Positions 27,472-36,731 of a stretch of 53,666 nt of DNA are shown piece after piece. The notes beneath the pieces were generated by a model. The model ran no database searches, had not been told where the DNA came from, and worked only from the letters and a program-made list of their open reading frames with translations. How positions within the stretch are numbered: position 1 is the first letter of the stretch; each line of letters starts with the position of its first letter. This DNA is from Lentibacillus populi (GTDB lineage: Bacteria > Bacillota > Bacilli > Bacillales > Amphibacillaceae): assembly GCA_014642895.1 (NCBI GenBank), contig BMJD01000032.1, positions 1 to 53,666 on the forward strand, written 5' to 3'. The position numbers were made by a program, and so were the translations under genes.

Positions 27472-27530
27472 TTGACAAATCCAATCATTATGTTAATATG
27501 AACATGTTCATATAAAGAACTTGTTCATGT
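27472..27530 (+). promoter_or_regulatory. promoter with overlapping TetR-type operator
   Basis: TTGACA (27472-27477), a 16-bp spacer and TAATAT (27494-27499) form a good sigma-A promoter. An 18-bp perfect palindrome, ATATGAACATGTTCATAT (27496-27513), begins inside the -10. A second, less perfect dyad (GAACTTGTTC) follows at 27518-27527. A repressor bound here would block the BCCT gene; the TetR-type protein encoded downstream is the obvious candidate. Confidence 0.75.
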
Positions 27531-27597
27531 TAGAGGGGAGGGCATAGATAATAAAAAATAAAATAGCAAAAAACAGGGTATGCCATTTTAAGTGCGT

Positions 27598-27638
27598 GTT
27601 CAAAAAGTCGCCGCTTATCATTTGGTGACTTTTTGAAC
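27598..27638 (+). repeat. inverted repeat in the leader of the BCCT gene
   Basis: Arms GTTCAAAAAGTCGCC and GGTGACTTTTTGAAC (15 bp, one wobble) surround an 11-nt loop, 60 bp before the start codon. There is no T-tract, so it may be an attenuator element, an mRNA stabiliser or a relic of a small mobile repeat. Confidence 0.5.
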
Positions 27639-27697
27639 ATCTTCTCTAAATAAGATTTTAAATTTATTAAACCAAACAGGAGGTATGCAAAAAAGAT

Positions 27698-29218
27698 ATG
27701 AATCCTAAAATTCATAAATCTATCTTTTGGCCATCACTTTTATTAGTGGTTGTCGTAACTATTTTTTTAATAATCTTTCGGGATACTGCTGGTCCGGTAG
27801 TATCCAACATGATGACAGAAATTACCTTTCGTCTAGATTGGGCATTTGAATTTTTAACTATCGGTTTATTCATTATTTTAATCTGGCTGATGGTTGGCCG
27901 GTACAGCAGAGTAAAACTTGGTGATTCAGATGATAAACCTGAGTTTTCCCGGTTTAGCTGGGGAGGTATGCTTTTCTGTGCAAGTATGGGAACAAGTATT
28001 ATGTTTTGGTCAATTGTAGAACCACTCTACTATTATACTGGTCCTCCATTTGGTATCAAGGGTGGCTCGACCGAAGCCGCTGATTATGCAGTAAGCTATG
28101 GTTTGTTTCATTGGGGAATTTCTGCATGGGCTTTATATGCATTACCCGCTGTCGTGATGGCGTATAGCTTTTTTGTTCGTAAAGACCATTCTTTGAAAAT
28201 AAGTGCTGCATGTCGCGGGGTGCTAGGTAAACATGCAGATGGATTTTTAGGAAAAGCTATTGATGTTTTAGTTATTTGGAGTATGATCGGTGGGCTTGGT
28301 ACGTCGCTAGGTCTTGGGGTTCCGATGATTTCTGCAGTGGTTAGTGATCTTTTTGGCATTGAACCATCGTTATGGTTAAATGTCGTTATTATTATCATCT
28401 GGACGTTTATTTTTAGTTCAAGTGCATATTTAGGACTATATAAAGGAATCCGAAAATTAAGTGACTGGAACGTCTACATGGCATTAGGCTTGGCATTATT
28501 CGTTATAATCGTTGGGCCAACATTATTTATTCTCTCTTATTTCACAAATAGTTTGGGGTTGATGCTGGATGATTTCCTGCGGATGAGTCTGTACACGGAT
28601 CCAATTGCAAAAAGTGGATTCCCGCAAACCTGGACTGTTTTCTATTGGGCATGGTTTGCCGCAACGGCTCCGTTTATCGGTATTTTCGTTGCCCGGATTT
28701 CTAGAGGGAGAAGTATTCGGGAATTGGTATTTAATGTGTTAATGTGGGGCTCCCTTGGCAGTTGGTTATATTTTGGAGTGTTTGGTGGATATGCAATGGA
28801 TCTTGAGTTAAGTGGCAAACTAAGCTTAACTGAAATTTTAACAGAACAAAGTGAACAAGCTGTCATTGTTGCCGTGTTAAATTCACTGCCGCTACCAATG
28901 GTTGTTTCTATATTCTTTGTTATCCTTGGCTTTATTTTTCTCGCGACATCAATTGATTCAGCAAGCTATGTTATCGCCAGTGTTGCAACTCAAAAATTAG
29001 GTCCGACTACCGAACCTGCACGCTGGCACCGTCTATTATGGGGTGTGCTTCTATCGGCACTGGCCATTAGCTTAACTATTGTCGGGGGTCTTGATGTAGT
29101 ACAAACCTCATCAGTACTCGTGTCTGTACCTGTTCTGATTATGTATGTGCTTATGGGACTATCATTGATAAAATGGTTAAAGAAAAATGAGCATCTGCAT
29201 GTCTATGTTAAGAAATAA
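27698..29218 (+). CDS. BCCT-family transporter (betaine/carnitine/choline type)
   Basis: This 506-residue protein has about 12 helices and the BCCT signatures: ASMGTSIMFWSIVEPLYYYT, the GLFHWGISAWALYAL segment, and the hallmark block FYWAWFAATAPFIGIFVARI followed by SRGRSIREL. Family members carry quaternary amines such as betaine, choline or carnitine, driven by sodium or proton or by exchange. The GxxxG glycine pattern before the first tryptophan reads ASMGTS, so ion coupling cannot be deduced. A TetR-type regulator gene follows in the same direction, and the promoter has a matching operator, so expression is probably substrate-induced. Confidence 0.9.
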   Translation: MNPKIHKSIFWPSLLLVVVVTIFLIIFRDTAGPVVSNMMTEITFRLDWAFEFLTIGLFIILIWLMVGRYSRVKLGDSDDKPEFSRFSWGGMLFCASMGTSIMFWSIVEPLYYYTGPPFGIKGGSTEAADYAVSYGLFHWGISAWALYALPAVVMAYSFFVRKDHSLKISAACRGVLGKHADGFLGKAIDVLVIWSMIGGLGTSLGLGVPMISAVVSDLFGIEPSLWLNVVIIIIWTFIFSSSAYLGLYKGIRKLSDWNVYMALGLALFVIIVGPTLFILSYFTNSLGLMLDDFLRMSLYTDPIAKSGFPQTWTVFYWAWFAATAPFIGIFVARISRGRSIRELVFNVLMWGSLGSWLYFGVFGGYAMDLELSGKLSLTEILTEQSEQAVIVAVLNSLPLPMVVSIFFVILGFIFLATSIDSASYVIASVATQKLGPTTEPARWHRLLWGVLLSALAISLTIVGGLDVVQTSSVLVSVPVLIMYVLMGLSLIKWLKKNEHLHVYVKK

Positions 29219-29263
29219 TAGGTGGATTAACATGTGGATGTTCATAGTTAGGAAGTGACTGAA

Positions 29264-29974
29264 TTGAGTTCTGGAAGAAAGGAAATACAACGAGCACGTA
29301 TGTGGCGCTATTTTTTGGATGCTGCAACGGAAGTGATTGAAAAAGAAGGCATCAATCATGTTACCATTCGAAAAATAGCAGAAAAGGCAGGATATACAAG
29401 TTCTACCGCCTATAATTATTTTAGAGACTTATCCCACTTGAAATTTTTTGCGGCAATGCGATTTACGAAGGGGTATACGGATGAATTGCCTGTGTACCTT
29501 GAAAAAGGGAAGAACACCGTTGAAAAATGGCTCTATTCCTGGGAATGCTTCTGCAGGCATTCATTTGAACAACCTAAAATTTATTCCGTTATTTTTATGG
29601 ATAACTTAGGGTCTGTACCGGAAGAATTGCTGGATGATTATTACAAAATTTATCGGGATGACCTAATTGGTTTGCCTGAACAAATCAAGTTGATTATTAT
29701 GGAGCACAGTTTTTCAAAGCGTAGTGCCTTGTATATCGAAAATGCAGTAGACGAAGGATTGATCGAGAAAAAAGATATTGATTTTATCGCTGATACAACG
29801 TTAATGATTTGGAAAGGCATGATGAATACGGTGATGAATCAACGTCGGAAATATACGACAGAAGAGGCGATTAAGCGGACACTTTATTATGTATATGAAA
29901 GTGTCATAAGGGTAGTAAATCCTGATAAGAGAGAGGAAATTGAGTTTCTGCCAGGGAGAAAAATTGAAGATTAA
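29264..29974 (+). CDS. TetR-family transcriptional regulator
   Basis: The N-terminal domain is a TetR helix-turn-helix (MWRYFLDAATEVIEKEGINH, then TIRKIAEKAGYTSSTAYNYF). The remaining 170 residues are a helical ligand domain without recognisable motifs. I prefer the TTG at 29264, preceded by GGAAGTGA at 5 nt, to the GTG three codons earlier that overlaps this ribosome site. It is the likely repressor for the 27496-27513 dyad and would sense the BCCT substrate or a breakdown product. It lies between the transporter gene and a hydrolase gene, suggesting one regulon. Confidence 0.88.
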   Translation: MSSGRKEIQRARMWRYFLDAATEVIEKEGINHVTIRKIAEKAGYTSSTAYNYFRDLSHLKFFAAMRFTKGYTDELPVYLEKGKNTVEKWLYSWECFCRHSFEQPKIYSVIFMDNLGSVPEELLDDYYKIYRDDLIGLPEQIKLIIMEHSFSKRSALYIENAVDEGLIEKKDIDFIADTTLMIWKGMMNTVMNQRRKYTTEEAIKRTLYYVYESVIRVVNPDKREEIEFLPGRKIED

Positions 29975-30053
29975 ATCCTGGAGTGATAGTAACGTGCGAG
30001 AGAAAAGTGTTGCCTAAGAATTAGATAAGAATGATATATAGGAGGTTAATGAC

Positions 30054-32105
30054 TTGGTATTTAATGTTAAAGATTCCAAGGAGCGAAAGATTAAAACAGA
30101 ATTTCCGAGAGAAATAGCGAAGATGGATCATGTATGGATTCCTATGTCAGATGGCGCAAAATTAGCTGCAACGATTTGGCTTCCAAAAGATGCGGAAGAA
30201 CATCCGGTACCTGCTATACTGGAATATATCCCATATCGGAAAAATGATTTTACAGCGCTTCGGGATTCCATTAGACATCCATATTTTGCTGGGCATGGGT
30301 ATGCCAGTATTCGTGTAGATATAAGGGGTTCAGGTGATTCAGACGGTATTTTATTGGATGAATATTTAAAACAGGAACAAGATGATGCATTAGAAATACT
30401 TGACTGGATAGCAAAACAGCCGTGGTCAACCGGGCACGTAGGAATGATCGGAAAATCATGGGGCGGTTTTAATAGTCTGCAGGTTGCAGCAAGACAACAC
30501 CCAGCATTGAAAACAATCATTACATTGTGTTCCACCGATGACCGTTATGCAGATGACGTCCATTATAAGGGTGGCAACCTTTTAGCATCAGATATGCTTT
30601 GGTGGGCTTCCACTATGTTTGTGTATAATGCAAGACCACAAGACCCGGAAGTTGTAGGAGAAAGCTGGCGGGACAACTGGTTGGACCGGCTGGAGAACAC
30701 ACCTCCATTTGTAGAAGAATGGACTCGGCACCAGCTGAGGGATGCGTACTGGAAGCATGGGTCAATTTGTGAGGACTACGCTAAGATTCAGATCCCTGTA
30801 TTTGCTGTAAGTGGCTGGCAAGATGGCTATACCAATGCAGTGTTTCGTTTACTGGAAAATTTACCGAATGAAAGTAAAGGGTTAATTGGACCATGGGCGC
30901 ATGAATATCCTGAAGTAGCAATACCCGAGCCTGCAATCGGTTTCTTACAGGAATGTCTTCGTTGGTGGGATCAATGGTTAAAAGGAAAAGATACGGGGAT
31001 CATGGATGAGCCTAAACTAATTTCATGGATACAGGACAGTGAATTGCCCGCTGTAAGCTATGATGAAAGACCTGGCAAATGGGTTGCTGACTGGTCGTGG
31101 CCATCGAGAAATATAAATGAAAAAAACCTTTATTTAGCAGAAAAAAAACTAACCAATGAAGTAATGGCTGGGGAAGAAACGGTTATTCCTAGCGTACAAG
31201 AACATGGATTTTATGCAGGAGTTTTCTGTCCATTTGGTCAACCAGGCGATCTTGCCGCTGATCAACGTTTGGAAAATGGTAAATCTGTTGTATTTACATC
31301 AGAACCTTTACAGGAAACGATGGAGTTGTTAGGGCATCCCATCTTTCATGGTGAACTGTCATCAGATCAGGAAAATGCATTGTTAGCAGTGAGGTTATGT
31401 GACAAAGCACCAACCGGCGAATCAACTTTAATTAGCTGGGGAATGTTAAATTTGAATCATCACTACTCACATGAACGGGCAGAACCACTGAAACCGGGGG
31501 AAAAATACAAGGTCACAGTGCAGCTTGATGCATTGGGACAACAAATACCAAAGGGTCACCGGTTAGAAGTAGCAGTATCACCAACATACTGGCCTCAGGC
31601 ATGGCCGTCTCCAAAACCAGTTACATTAAAATTGTATTCGGGTAAAGACACGAATATCTCATTACCAGTAAGAATACCACAAGCTAAAGATGCAGAATAT
31701 GGCCATTTCGAAAACCCTGAAACAGCCAAGGTAATGGATAAAGAAATTATTCGGGAAGAAAATAGAACAAGACACGTATCACATGACCTAGTTAATGGAA
31801 TTTGGAAATTAGAAGATTTCTCAGATGAAGGCGAGAGAAAATTGCATGCAAATGGCCTGCAGTATGGCAGTATCAATAAAAATACGTTTACGATTAAGGA
31901 AAATGATCCACTATCTGCAAAGGTGACGTGTGAATGGGAATTGAATGTCGGACGTGACGACTGGCAGACAAAACTAAAAAGCTATAGCGAAATGACGAGT
32001 GATGAAACAGCATTTTATCTAGTCAACACGATTAGTGCTTTTGAAAATGAGGAAAAAATTTTTACTAAAACATGGAGGAAGGAGATACCTAGGGAGTTTG
32101 TGTGA
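30054..32105 (+). CDS. CocE/NonD-type alpha/beta hydrolase (peptidase S15 family)
   Basis: The 683-residue enzyme has an S15-type catalytic domain. It starts VWIPMSDGAKLAATIWLPKD, then EYIPYRKND, DIRGSGDSDGI, the nucleophile elbow GMIGKSWGGFNS (serine in GxSxG-like position), VSGWQDGY with the probable acid, and GPWAHEYPE with the catalytic histidine. A C-terminal jelly-roll (X-Pro dipeptidase C domain) spans about 320-560, followed by another 110 residues of beta-rich sequence that make it longer than cocaine esterase (about 570). Members cleave esters or proline peptides. Start is TTG with AGGAGG 8 nt upstream. No signal peptide, so it is cytoplasmic. Confidence 0.88.
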   Translation: MVFNVKDSKERKIKTEFPREIAKMDHVWIPMSDGAKLAATIWLPKDAEEHPVPAILEYIPYRKNDFTALRDSIRHPYFAGHGYASIRVDIRGSGDSDGILLDEYLKQEQDDALEILDWIAKQPWSTGHVGMIGKSWGGFNSLQVAARQHPALKTIITLCSTDDRYADDVHYKGGNLLASDMLWWASTMFVYNARPQDPEVVGESWRDNWLDRLENTPPFVEEWTRHQLRDAYWKHGSICEDYAKIQIPVFAVSGWQDGYTNAVFRLLENLPNESKGLIGPWAHEYPEVAIPEPAIGFLQECLRWWDQWLKGKDTGIMDEPKLISWIQDSELPAVSYDERPGKWVADWSWPSRNINEKNLYLAEKKLTNEVMAGEETVIPSVQEHGFYAGVFCPFGQPGDLAADQRLENGKSVVFTSEPLQETMELLGHPIFHGELSSDQENALLAVRLCDKAPTGESTLISWGMLNLNHHYSHERAEPLKPGEKYKVTVQLDALGQQIPKGHRLEVAVSPTYWPQAWPSPKPVTLKLYSGKDTNISLPVRIPQAKDAEYGHFENPETAKVMDKEIIREENRTRHVSHDLVNGIWKLEDFSDEGERKLHANGLQYGSINKNTFTIKENDPLSAKVTCEWELNVGRDDWQTKLKSYSEMTSDETAFYLVNTISAFENEEKIFTKTWRKEIPREFV

Positions 32106-32274
32106 AGAAGCGCCAACGTTTTTGAGGTTTAATGTTAAGAGGAAAATGGGTATGGGTCAATTTCTTAAGAACAAGACAATATATTGTAGGGAAAAAATAA
32201 ACACTCGTCGCATGTTTTATTGAATTATGGTACACTTCATAAATATAATTATTCTGAATTGGAGGCATCATTTC

Positions 32275-33426
32275 GTGTCACTTACAAAAGATTTTAATAG
32301 TATAAAAAACGAACTTGTAAAAATTAGTCATCAACTATATGAAAATCCAGAGCTTGGAGATGAAGAATATGAATCTATGAAGTTACTAGTAGATTATCTT
32401 CGTTCTTATGATTTTGAAGTTGAAACAGGGATAGTAGACCGACCTACAGCTTTTAAAGCGGAATTTACAGGAGAGAAACCTGGTCCAACGGTTGCTTACT
32501 TGGCAGAATATGATGCCTTACCGGGGATTGGTCACGGATGTGGACACAATTTGATAGCAACGATGGCGGTTGGGGCTGGAGTTGTTCTTCGTAAACATGT
32601 ACAAGAAATAGGTGGAAAGGTAATTGTGCTTGGTACACCAGCTGAAGAAACAAGCGGCGCTAAAGTACCGATGAGTGAACAAGGGACATTCAACGACATT
32701 GATGTAGCTATGATGGTACACCCTGCGGACATTTCTTCGGAGAGTGGCGCTATGCTTGCCATGGATGCTATTCAATTTTCATTTACCGGGAAAGCGTCCC
32801 ATGCAGCGGCCTCGCCTGAAGAAGGAATTAATGCACTGGATGGTGTCATCCAACTGTTTAACGGGGTTAATGCATTACGTGAACATGTACCATCGGATAT
32901 CCGTATTCATGGCATTATTTCCGAAGGTGGTCAAGCGGCAAACATTGTCCCGGAAAAAGCAGTTGCTCAATTTTATGTTCGGGCAAACAAACGTGAAGTT
33001 TTAGATGAAGTTGTCAAAAAGGTAGAAAATATCGCGCATGGAGCAGCAGCAATGACAGGAGCTGCGGTTGACATTACCAATTTCGAATTAAGTTATGATA
33101 ATATGATTACAAACAAAGCGTTATCGGAAACATTTACCAAAAACTTAAAAATACACAGTCAACAGCCCGTTTATACTGCTGTAAAACCTTCAGGATCCGC
33201 AGATATGGGAAATGTAAGCCACGTTGTCCCGGCGATACATCCATATGTAGGATTGAATGAGCCAGGCCTTGTCTTTCATACAAAGGAGTTTGCGGATAAG
33301 ACAATCACAGAAGATGGGGAGGCAGCTATTGCTGAAGGTGTATTAGCGTTAGCACAAACTGGCTATGATGTGATGACCGACCGGAAATTGTTGACTACTA
33401 TCAAAACGGAATTTGACAACAAATAA
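32275..33426 (+). CDS. M20-family amidohydrolase (AbgA/AbgB or aminoacylase-like)
   Basis: The metal-binding motifs of M20 amidohydrolases are present: AEYDALPGIGHGCGHN near residue 78, GTPAEETSGAKVPM near 120, MVHPAD, SHAAASPEEGINALDG in the lid domain, and HVVPAIHPYVG near the end. Length is 383. Such enzymes remove acyl or aminobenzoyl groups from amino acids using zinc or manganese. The GTG at 32275, 10 nt after GGAGG, is preferred to an ATG 48 bp upstream with no ribosome site. Between the CocE hydrolase and a YfcC-type carrier, it probably acts on an imported amide-linked compound. Confidence 0.88.
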   Translation: MSLTKDFNSIKNELVKISHQLYENPELGDEEYESMKLLVDYLRSYDFEVETGIVDRPTAFKAEFTGEKPGPTVAYLAEYDALPGIGHGCGHNLIATMAVGAGVVLRKHVQEIGGKVIVLGTPAEETSGAKVPMSEQGTFNDIDVAMMVHPADISSESGAMLAMDAIQFSFTGKASHAAASPEEGINALDGVIQLFNGVNALREHVPSDIRIHGIISEGGQAANIVPEKAVAQFYVRANKREVLDEVVKKVENIAHGAAAMTGAAVDITNFELSYDNMITNKALSETFTKNLKIHSQQPVYTAVKPSGSADMGNVSHVVPAIHPYVGLNEPGLVFHTKEFADKTITEDGEAAIAEGVLALAQTGYDVMTDRKLLTTIKTEFDNK

Positions 33427-33448
33427 GTTCAAGATTTTTTCGTCATGG

Positions 33449-33510
33449 ACAGACAGTGAAATTTCTGCTTAAAAAGAGCTTTTTGCAGTGAATCACTGCC
33501 TGTTTTGTTT
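33449..33510 (+). terminator. likely terminator between M20 gene and carrier gene
   Basis: Outer arms ACAGACAGTGA and TCACTGCCTGT pair with one bulge on each side, with an inner stem (CTGC...AAAAAG / CTTTTT...GCAG), and are followed by TTTGTTTT. Confidence 0.5.
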
Positions 33511-33554
33511 TAACACATTGCAATAAAATTTTACTTACAAGAGGAGAGGGTAAG

Positions 33555-34979
33555 GTGAGTGAGGAGTCGGTTTTAAAGGATACAGAGCCAACTAAACCGA
33601 AAAAGAAATTTGAATTTCCCCATGTTTTCGCGATCTTATTTGCTCTTATTATTATTACGGCGGTACTATCCTATGTGATCCCTGCTGGAGAGTATGAACG
33701 TGAAGTAAATGAAGCAGGGGAAACCGTTGTGGTAGATGGAACTTACCATACGGTTGATTCGAATCCTGTTGGTTTTTTGGGTATTTTCGAAGCGGTGCAT
33801 AAAGGAATGGTCGAAGGTGCTGGAATTATCTTTTTCATATTCATTGTGGGTGGAGCATTTGGTATTCTTAACGCTACAAAAGCAATTGAAGCAGGATTTG
33901 CCAGTATTTCCGCTAGAATGGCGGGGAAAGAGATTTATTTGATCCCGGTTGTGATGGTTTTATTTGCATTGGGAGGCGGAACATTTGGTATGTCAGAGGA
34001 AACTATTCCATTTATTTTAATTCTGGTGCCTTTAGCAATAAAAATGGGATTTGATTCCCTTGTCGGTGCAGGAATGGTGATTGTTGGCTCCTGTGCTGGA
34101 TTTACCGCAGCATTTATGAATCCTTTTACGGTAGGCGTGGCGCAGGGAATAGCAGAATTACCACTTTTTTCTGGAATGGGCTTTCGGTTTATTGTTTGGT
34201 TTATTTTTGTAGCCATTAGTATTGCTTACGTCATGATTTACGCGAATAAGGTTAGGAAGCGTCCAGAAATAAGTATGATGTATCAGGTGGACCAGCAAAG
34301 GGACATCGATCTTTCCATACAAAAACAACAACAAAAACTAAACTTACGACAGTCTCTTATTATCGGAGCGTTAATTTTAACCATTATTGGACTTGCAATT
34401 GGTGTGACATTTTTTGATTGGTACATCATGGAAATTGCTGGATTATTTTTATTAATGGGGGTTATTGTCGGCTTTATAGGTAAATTACGGGTTAATCAAA
34501 TTGCTGAAGCATTTGTCAAAGGCAGTGAGGATTTGGTTGTTGGAGGATTAGTTGTTGGGCTGGCATATGGTATTCTGGTCGTGTTAGAGGACAGCAACAC
34601 CATTGACTCGATTCTGTTTTTTGTTTCCAATTTAGTCGGTCAATTACCAACGTCTTTCTCAGCAATGGGGATGTATATTACCCAAAGTCTGTTAAATTTT
34701 ATCGTTCCATCCGGAAGTGGTCAAGCTGCTTTAACGATGCCTATTATGACCCCGCTAGCTGATTTGACCGGAGTTAGCAGGCAAACAGCTGTCTTTGCCT
34801 TCCAATTAGGTGACGGAATATCCAATGCTATCACGCCAACTGCCGGGGTTCTTATGGCTTCACTGGCCATCGCTAAAATTCCTTGGGTTAAATGGCTCAA
34901 ATGGTTCTGGCCGTTAATTGTCATTCATTATGTAGTTGGTGCTGTATTAGTAACGTTTGCGCATTTGTTTGTATGGTGA
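33555..34979 (+). CDS. YfcC/DcuC-family carrier
   Basis: A 474-residue protein with about 12 helices and YfcC-type blocks: SYVIPAGEYEREVNEAGETV after the first helix, GGTFGMSEETIPFILILVPL, NPFTVGVAQGIAELPLFSGM, and LNFIVPSGSGQAALTMPIM then QLGDGISNAITPT near the C-terminus. The family (C4-dicarboxylate anaerobic carrier superfamily) includes transporters for dicarboxylates and for amino acids or peptides such as arginine/ornithine exchangers. Translation starts at GTG with GAGGAGAGGG upstream. The preceding M20 amidohydrolase suggests that it moves that enzyme's substrate or product. Confidence 0.85.
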   Translation: MSEESVLKDTEPTKPKKKFEFPHVFAILFALIIITAVLSYVIPAGEYEREVNEAGETVVVDGTYHTVDSNPVGFLGIFEAVHKGMVEGAGIIFFIFIVGGAFGILNATKAIEAGFASISARMAGKEIYLIPVVMVLFALGGGTFGMSEETIPFILILVPLAIKMGFDSLVGAGMVIVGSCAGFTAAFMNPFTVGVAQGIAELPLFSGMGFRFIVWFIFVAISIAYVMIYANKVRKRPEISMMYQVDQQRDIDLSIQKQQQKLNLRQSLIIGALILTIIGLAIGVTFFDWYIMEIAGLFLLMGVIVGFIGKLRVNQIAEAFVKGSEDLVVGGLVVGLAYGILVVLEDSNTIDSILFFVSNLVGQLPTSFSAMGMYITQSLLNFIVPSGSGQAALTMPIMTPLADLTGVSRQTAVFAFQLGDGISNAITPTAGVLMASLAIAKIPWVKWLKWFWPLIVIHYVVGAVLVTFAHLFVW

Positions 34980-35258
34980 GAGGGGTAGTTTTGAGGTAAG
35001 TTTTTGATGGGATGATAACAAGAGGTAAAGTCGATTACCTGGATTGTTGTTATGGAGTTTATGATCTGCAAGCGTGTCTAAAATTGTGTGGGGATGGACC
35101 GGATTGGTTGAGGAGCTATACCGCCGGTTGGCAAAAGATGAGTCGCACTCCCATGAGAAGCCGATCTATTATCTATTCATTATAGCATATTTAGGTTCAT
35201 CATAAGTTTATTAGTAACATCATTATTTTGGTTTTGGATAAAGTCGCTTATTTACTAG
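34980..35258. other. intergenic with unassigned coding-like fragment
   Basis: An open frame without start, 35065-35205, ends VEELYRRLAKDESHSHEKPI then YYLFIIAYLGSS, and looks like the tail of a protein gene that has otherwise been lost. I cannot name the family. Earlier, 35014-35055 holds a nested imperfect hairpin (ATAACAA...AGGTAA / TTACCT...TTGTTAT). Confidence 0.3.
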
Positions 35259-35304
35259 AAATGCAACTCCCAATCAAGCAGAAACCAGGAGTTGCATTTT
35301 CTCA
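35259..35304. terminator. bidirectional terminator
   Basis: A perfect 12-bp stem (AAATGCAACTCC / GGAGTTGCATTT) with a 17-nt loop directly follows the stop of the minus-strand NAD(P)-binding protein gene and has T-rich or A-rich sides on both strands. Confidence 0.75.
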
Positions 35305-35307
35305 TAA

Positions 35308-35961
35308 TTAGTTCAATGAATCTAACGCTTCTTTAATAGGGTTTTTTCCAGACACCACCTGAAACTCTTTTCCAATCGTTGTATCATTTTCCAAGCTGGC
35401 AGCGATGACACTTGCAATATCCTCTCTCGGAACTTCGCCTCTTTCAACATCGGACCCTAGCTCGACTTGACCGGTTCCTTTATCGTTTGTTAACAAGCCA
35501 GGATGGATAATCGTATAATCTAAATCGGAGTTCTTCAACCATTCATCTGCATAATGTTTTGCTGCAACATATGGTGCAAACGATGAAGCAGCTTCCTGTA
35601 TTGCTTCACGGCTTGTATCAAACGAACTAATCATAATAAACCGTTTCACATCAGCAACTTTTGCCGCTTCAATAGTTTTTACTGCACCATCCAAATCTAC
35701 CATAATGGTTTTATCTTTACCCGTATGCCCACCAGAACCTGCTGTGAATACGATCGCATCAACGCCTTCTGCTGCGTTGGCAATCGCATCGATGTCTTGT
35801 TCCAGGTCTACGATACTAATTTCCGCACCAAGATCTTCAAAAAAGGAAGCCTGCTCCTTGTTACGGATCATTGCTTTCGCTTCGAGGTTATCGTTTTTCT
35901 GAATCAATGAAACAAGATGTTTTCCAATTTTACCATTAGCTCCTACGACAAGAATCTTCAT
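35308..35961 (-). CDS. NAD(P)-binding SDR-type oxidoreductase (NmrA/atypical SDR, YhfK-like)
   Basis: The 217-residue Rossmann protein starts MKILVVGANGKIGKHLVSL with the atypical-SDR GxxGxxG motif. It then has a DLEQDIDAI segment, VFTAGSGGHTGKD, FIMISSFDTS, and YVAAKHYADEWLKNSDLDYT followed by IIHPGLL, which matches the sugar-epimerase-like YhfK/YwnB group. These are usually stress-associated reductases of unknown substrate. I place the start at 35961, with AAAGGATG at good spacing, two codons inside the longest frame. It stands alone between a terminator and a gene-poor region. Confidence 0.85.
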   Translation of the reverse strand: MKILVVGANGKIGKHLVSLIQKNDNLEAKAMIRNKEQASFFEDLGAEISIVDLEQDIDAIANAAEGVDAIVFTAGSGGHTGKDKTIMVDLDGAVKTIEAAKVADVKRFIMISSFDTSREAIQEAASSFAPYVAAKHYADEWLKNSDLDYTIIHPGLLTNDKGTGQVELGSDVERGEVPREDIASVIAASLENDTTIGKEFQVVSGKNPIKEALDSLN

Positions 35962-36731
35962 TTTCTTCATCCTTTCTGTGTTAATGGAATAAGGCTTTTA
36001 GCTAAGGGGGCCGTTTTTTCAAGCGATGGCCTTTAGGCAGTAAACGATATTTAAAATATTCGATTACTTCCTACAAGGGCTAGATCCTATTTGCATATGC
36101 GCATTGGAAGCGCAGGGTAATCCATGCGGTAACGGTCAATAACCTTCACTCTGATCTTATCTCGTTGTTTCCTAATCGGCCTTTTTAGCATGAACATCAA
36201 TGCAAATAGGAAAAACGTTGATGACCAACAGCAGTCGCTATGATTACCTTGAATTTTCACTCAAGTCCTCTTTTCCCTCACCGTCCGATTGGATCCATAG
36301 TAACCCTATAATCCCTCCTTGGCATGCTATCTTAACTGATAGGATTCGTTTATGTGTTCCATATATACATTTTCACTCATTGTATATAACTAAACAACTA
36401 TTCTGCTTTTAGTTCTTTCCGAAGGTCATATTAGGAAAGCTCCTGATTGAACAACCTAAATGGTGATTCTTATCCTATTGTGGATCGTGAAAAATCAGCC
36501 GGAGAAGATATTATGGCTAAAACAGCAAGGAAATAAACTTTTAGTAGCCAAGTCAAATTTTTATATTCGTATCCAGACAAATTCATTGGATTTTTAGATA
36601 TAATTTAAGGGGCTCCTCATTTGAAAATACTAAGCGAGTATAACAAAAAAATACTCCCTTTCCCTTTTACAGCAGAAATTCAAGAAGGTTAGGCCACTTA
36701 AGTCACATCAAGGAAAACGTATTACTATTAC
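35962..36731. other. gene-poor region with small relic frames
   Basis: No intact gene is recognised. A 33-codon minus-strand frame at about 36102-36191 begins MLKRPIRKQRDKIRVKVIDR, and a plus-strand frame ending at 36535 reads IVDREKSAGEDIMAKTARK. Both look like coding relics that I cannot assign. Confidence 0.3.
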
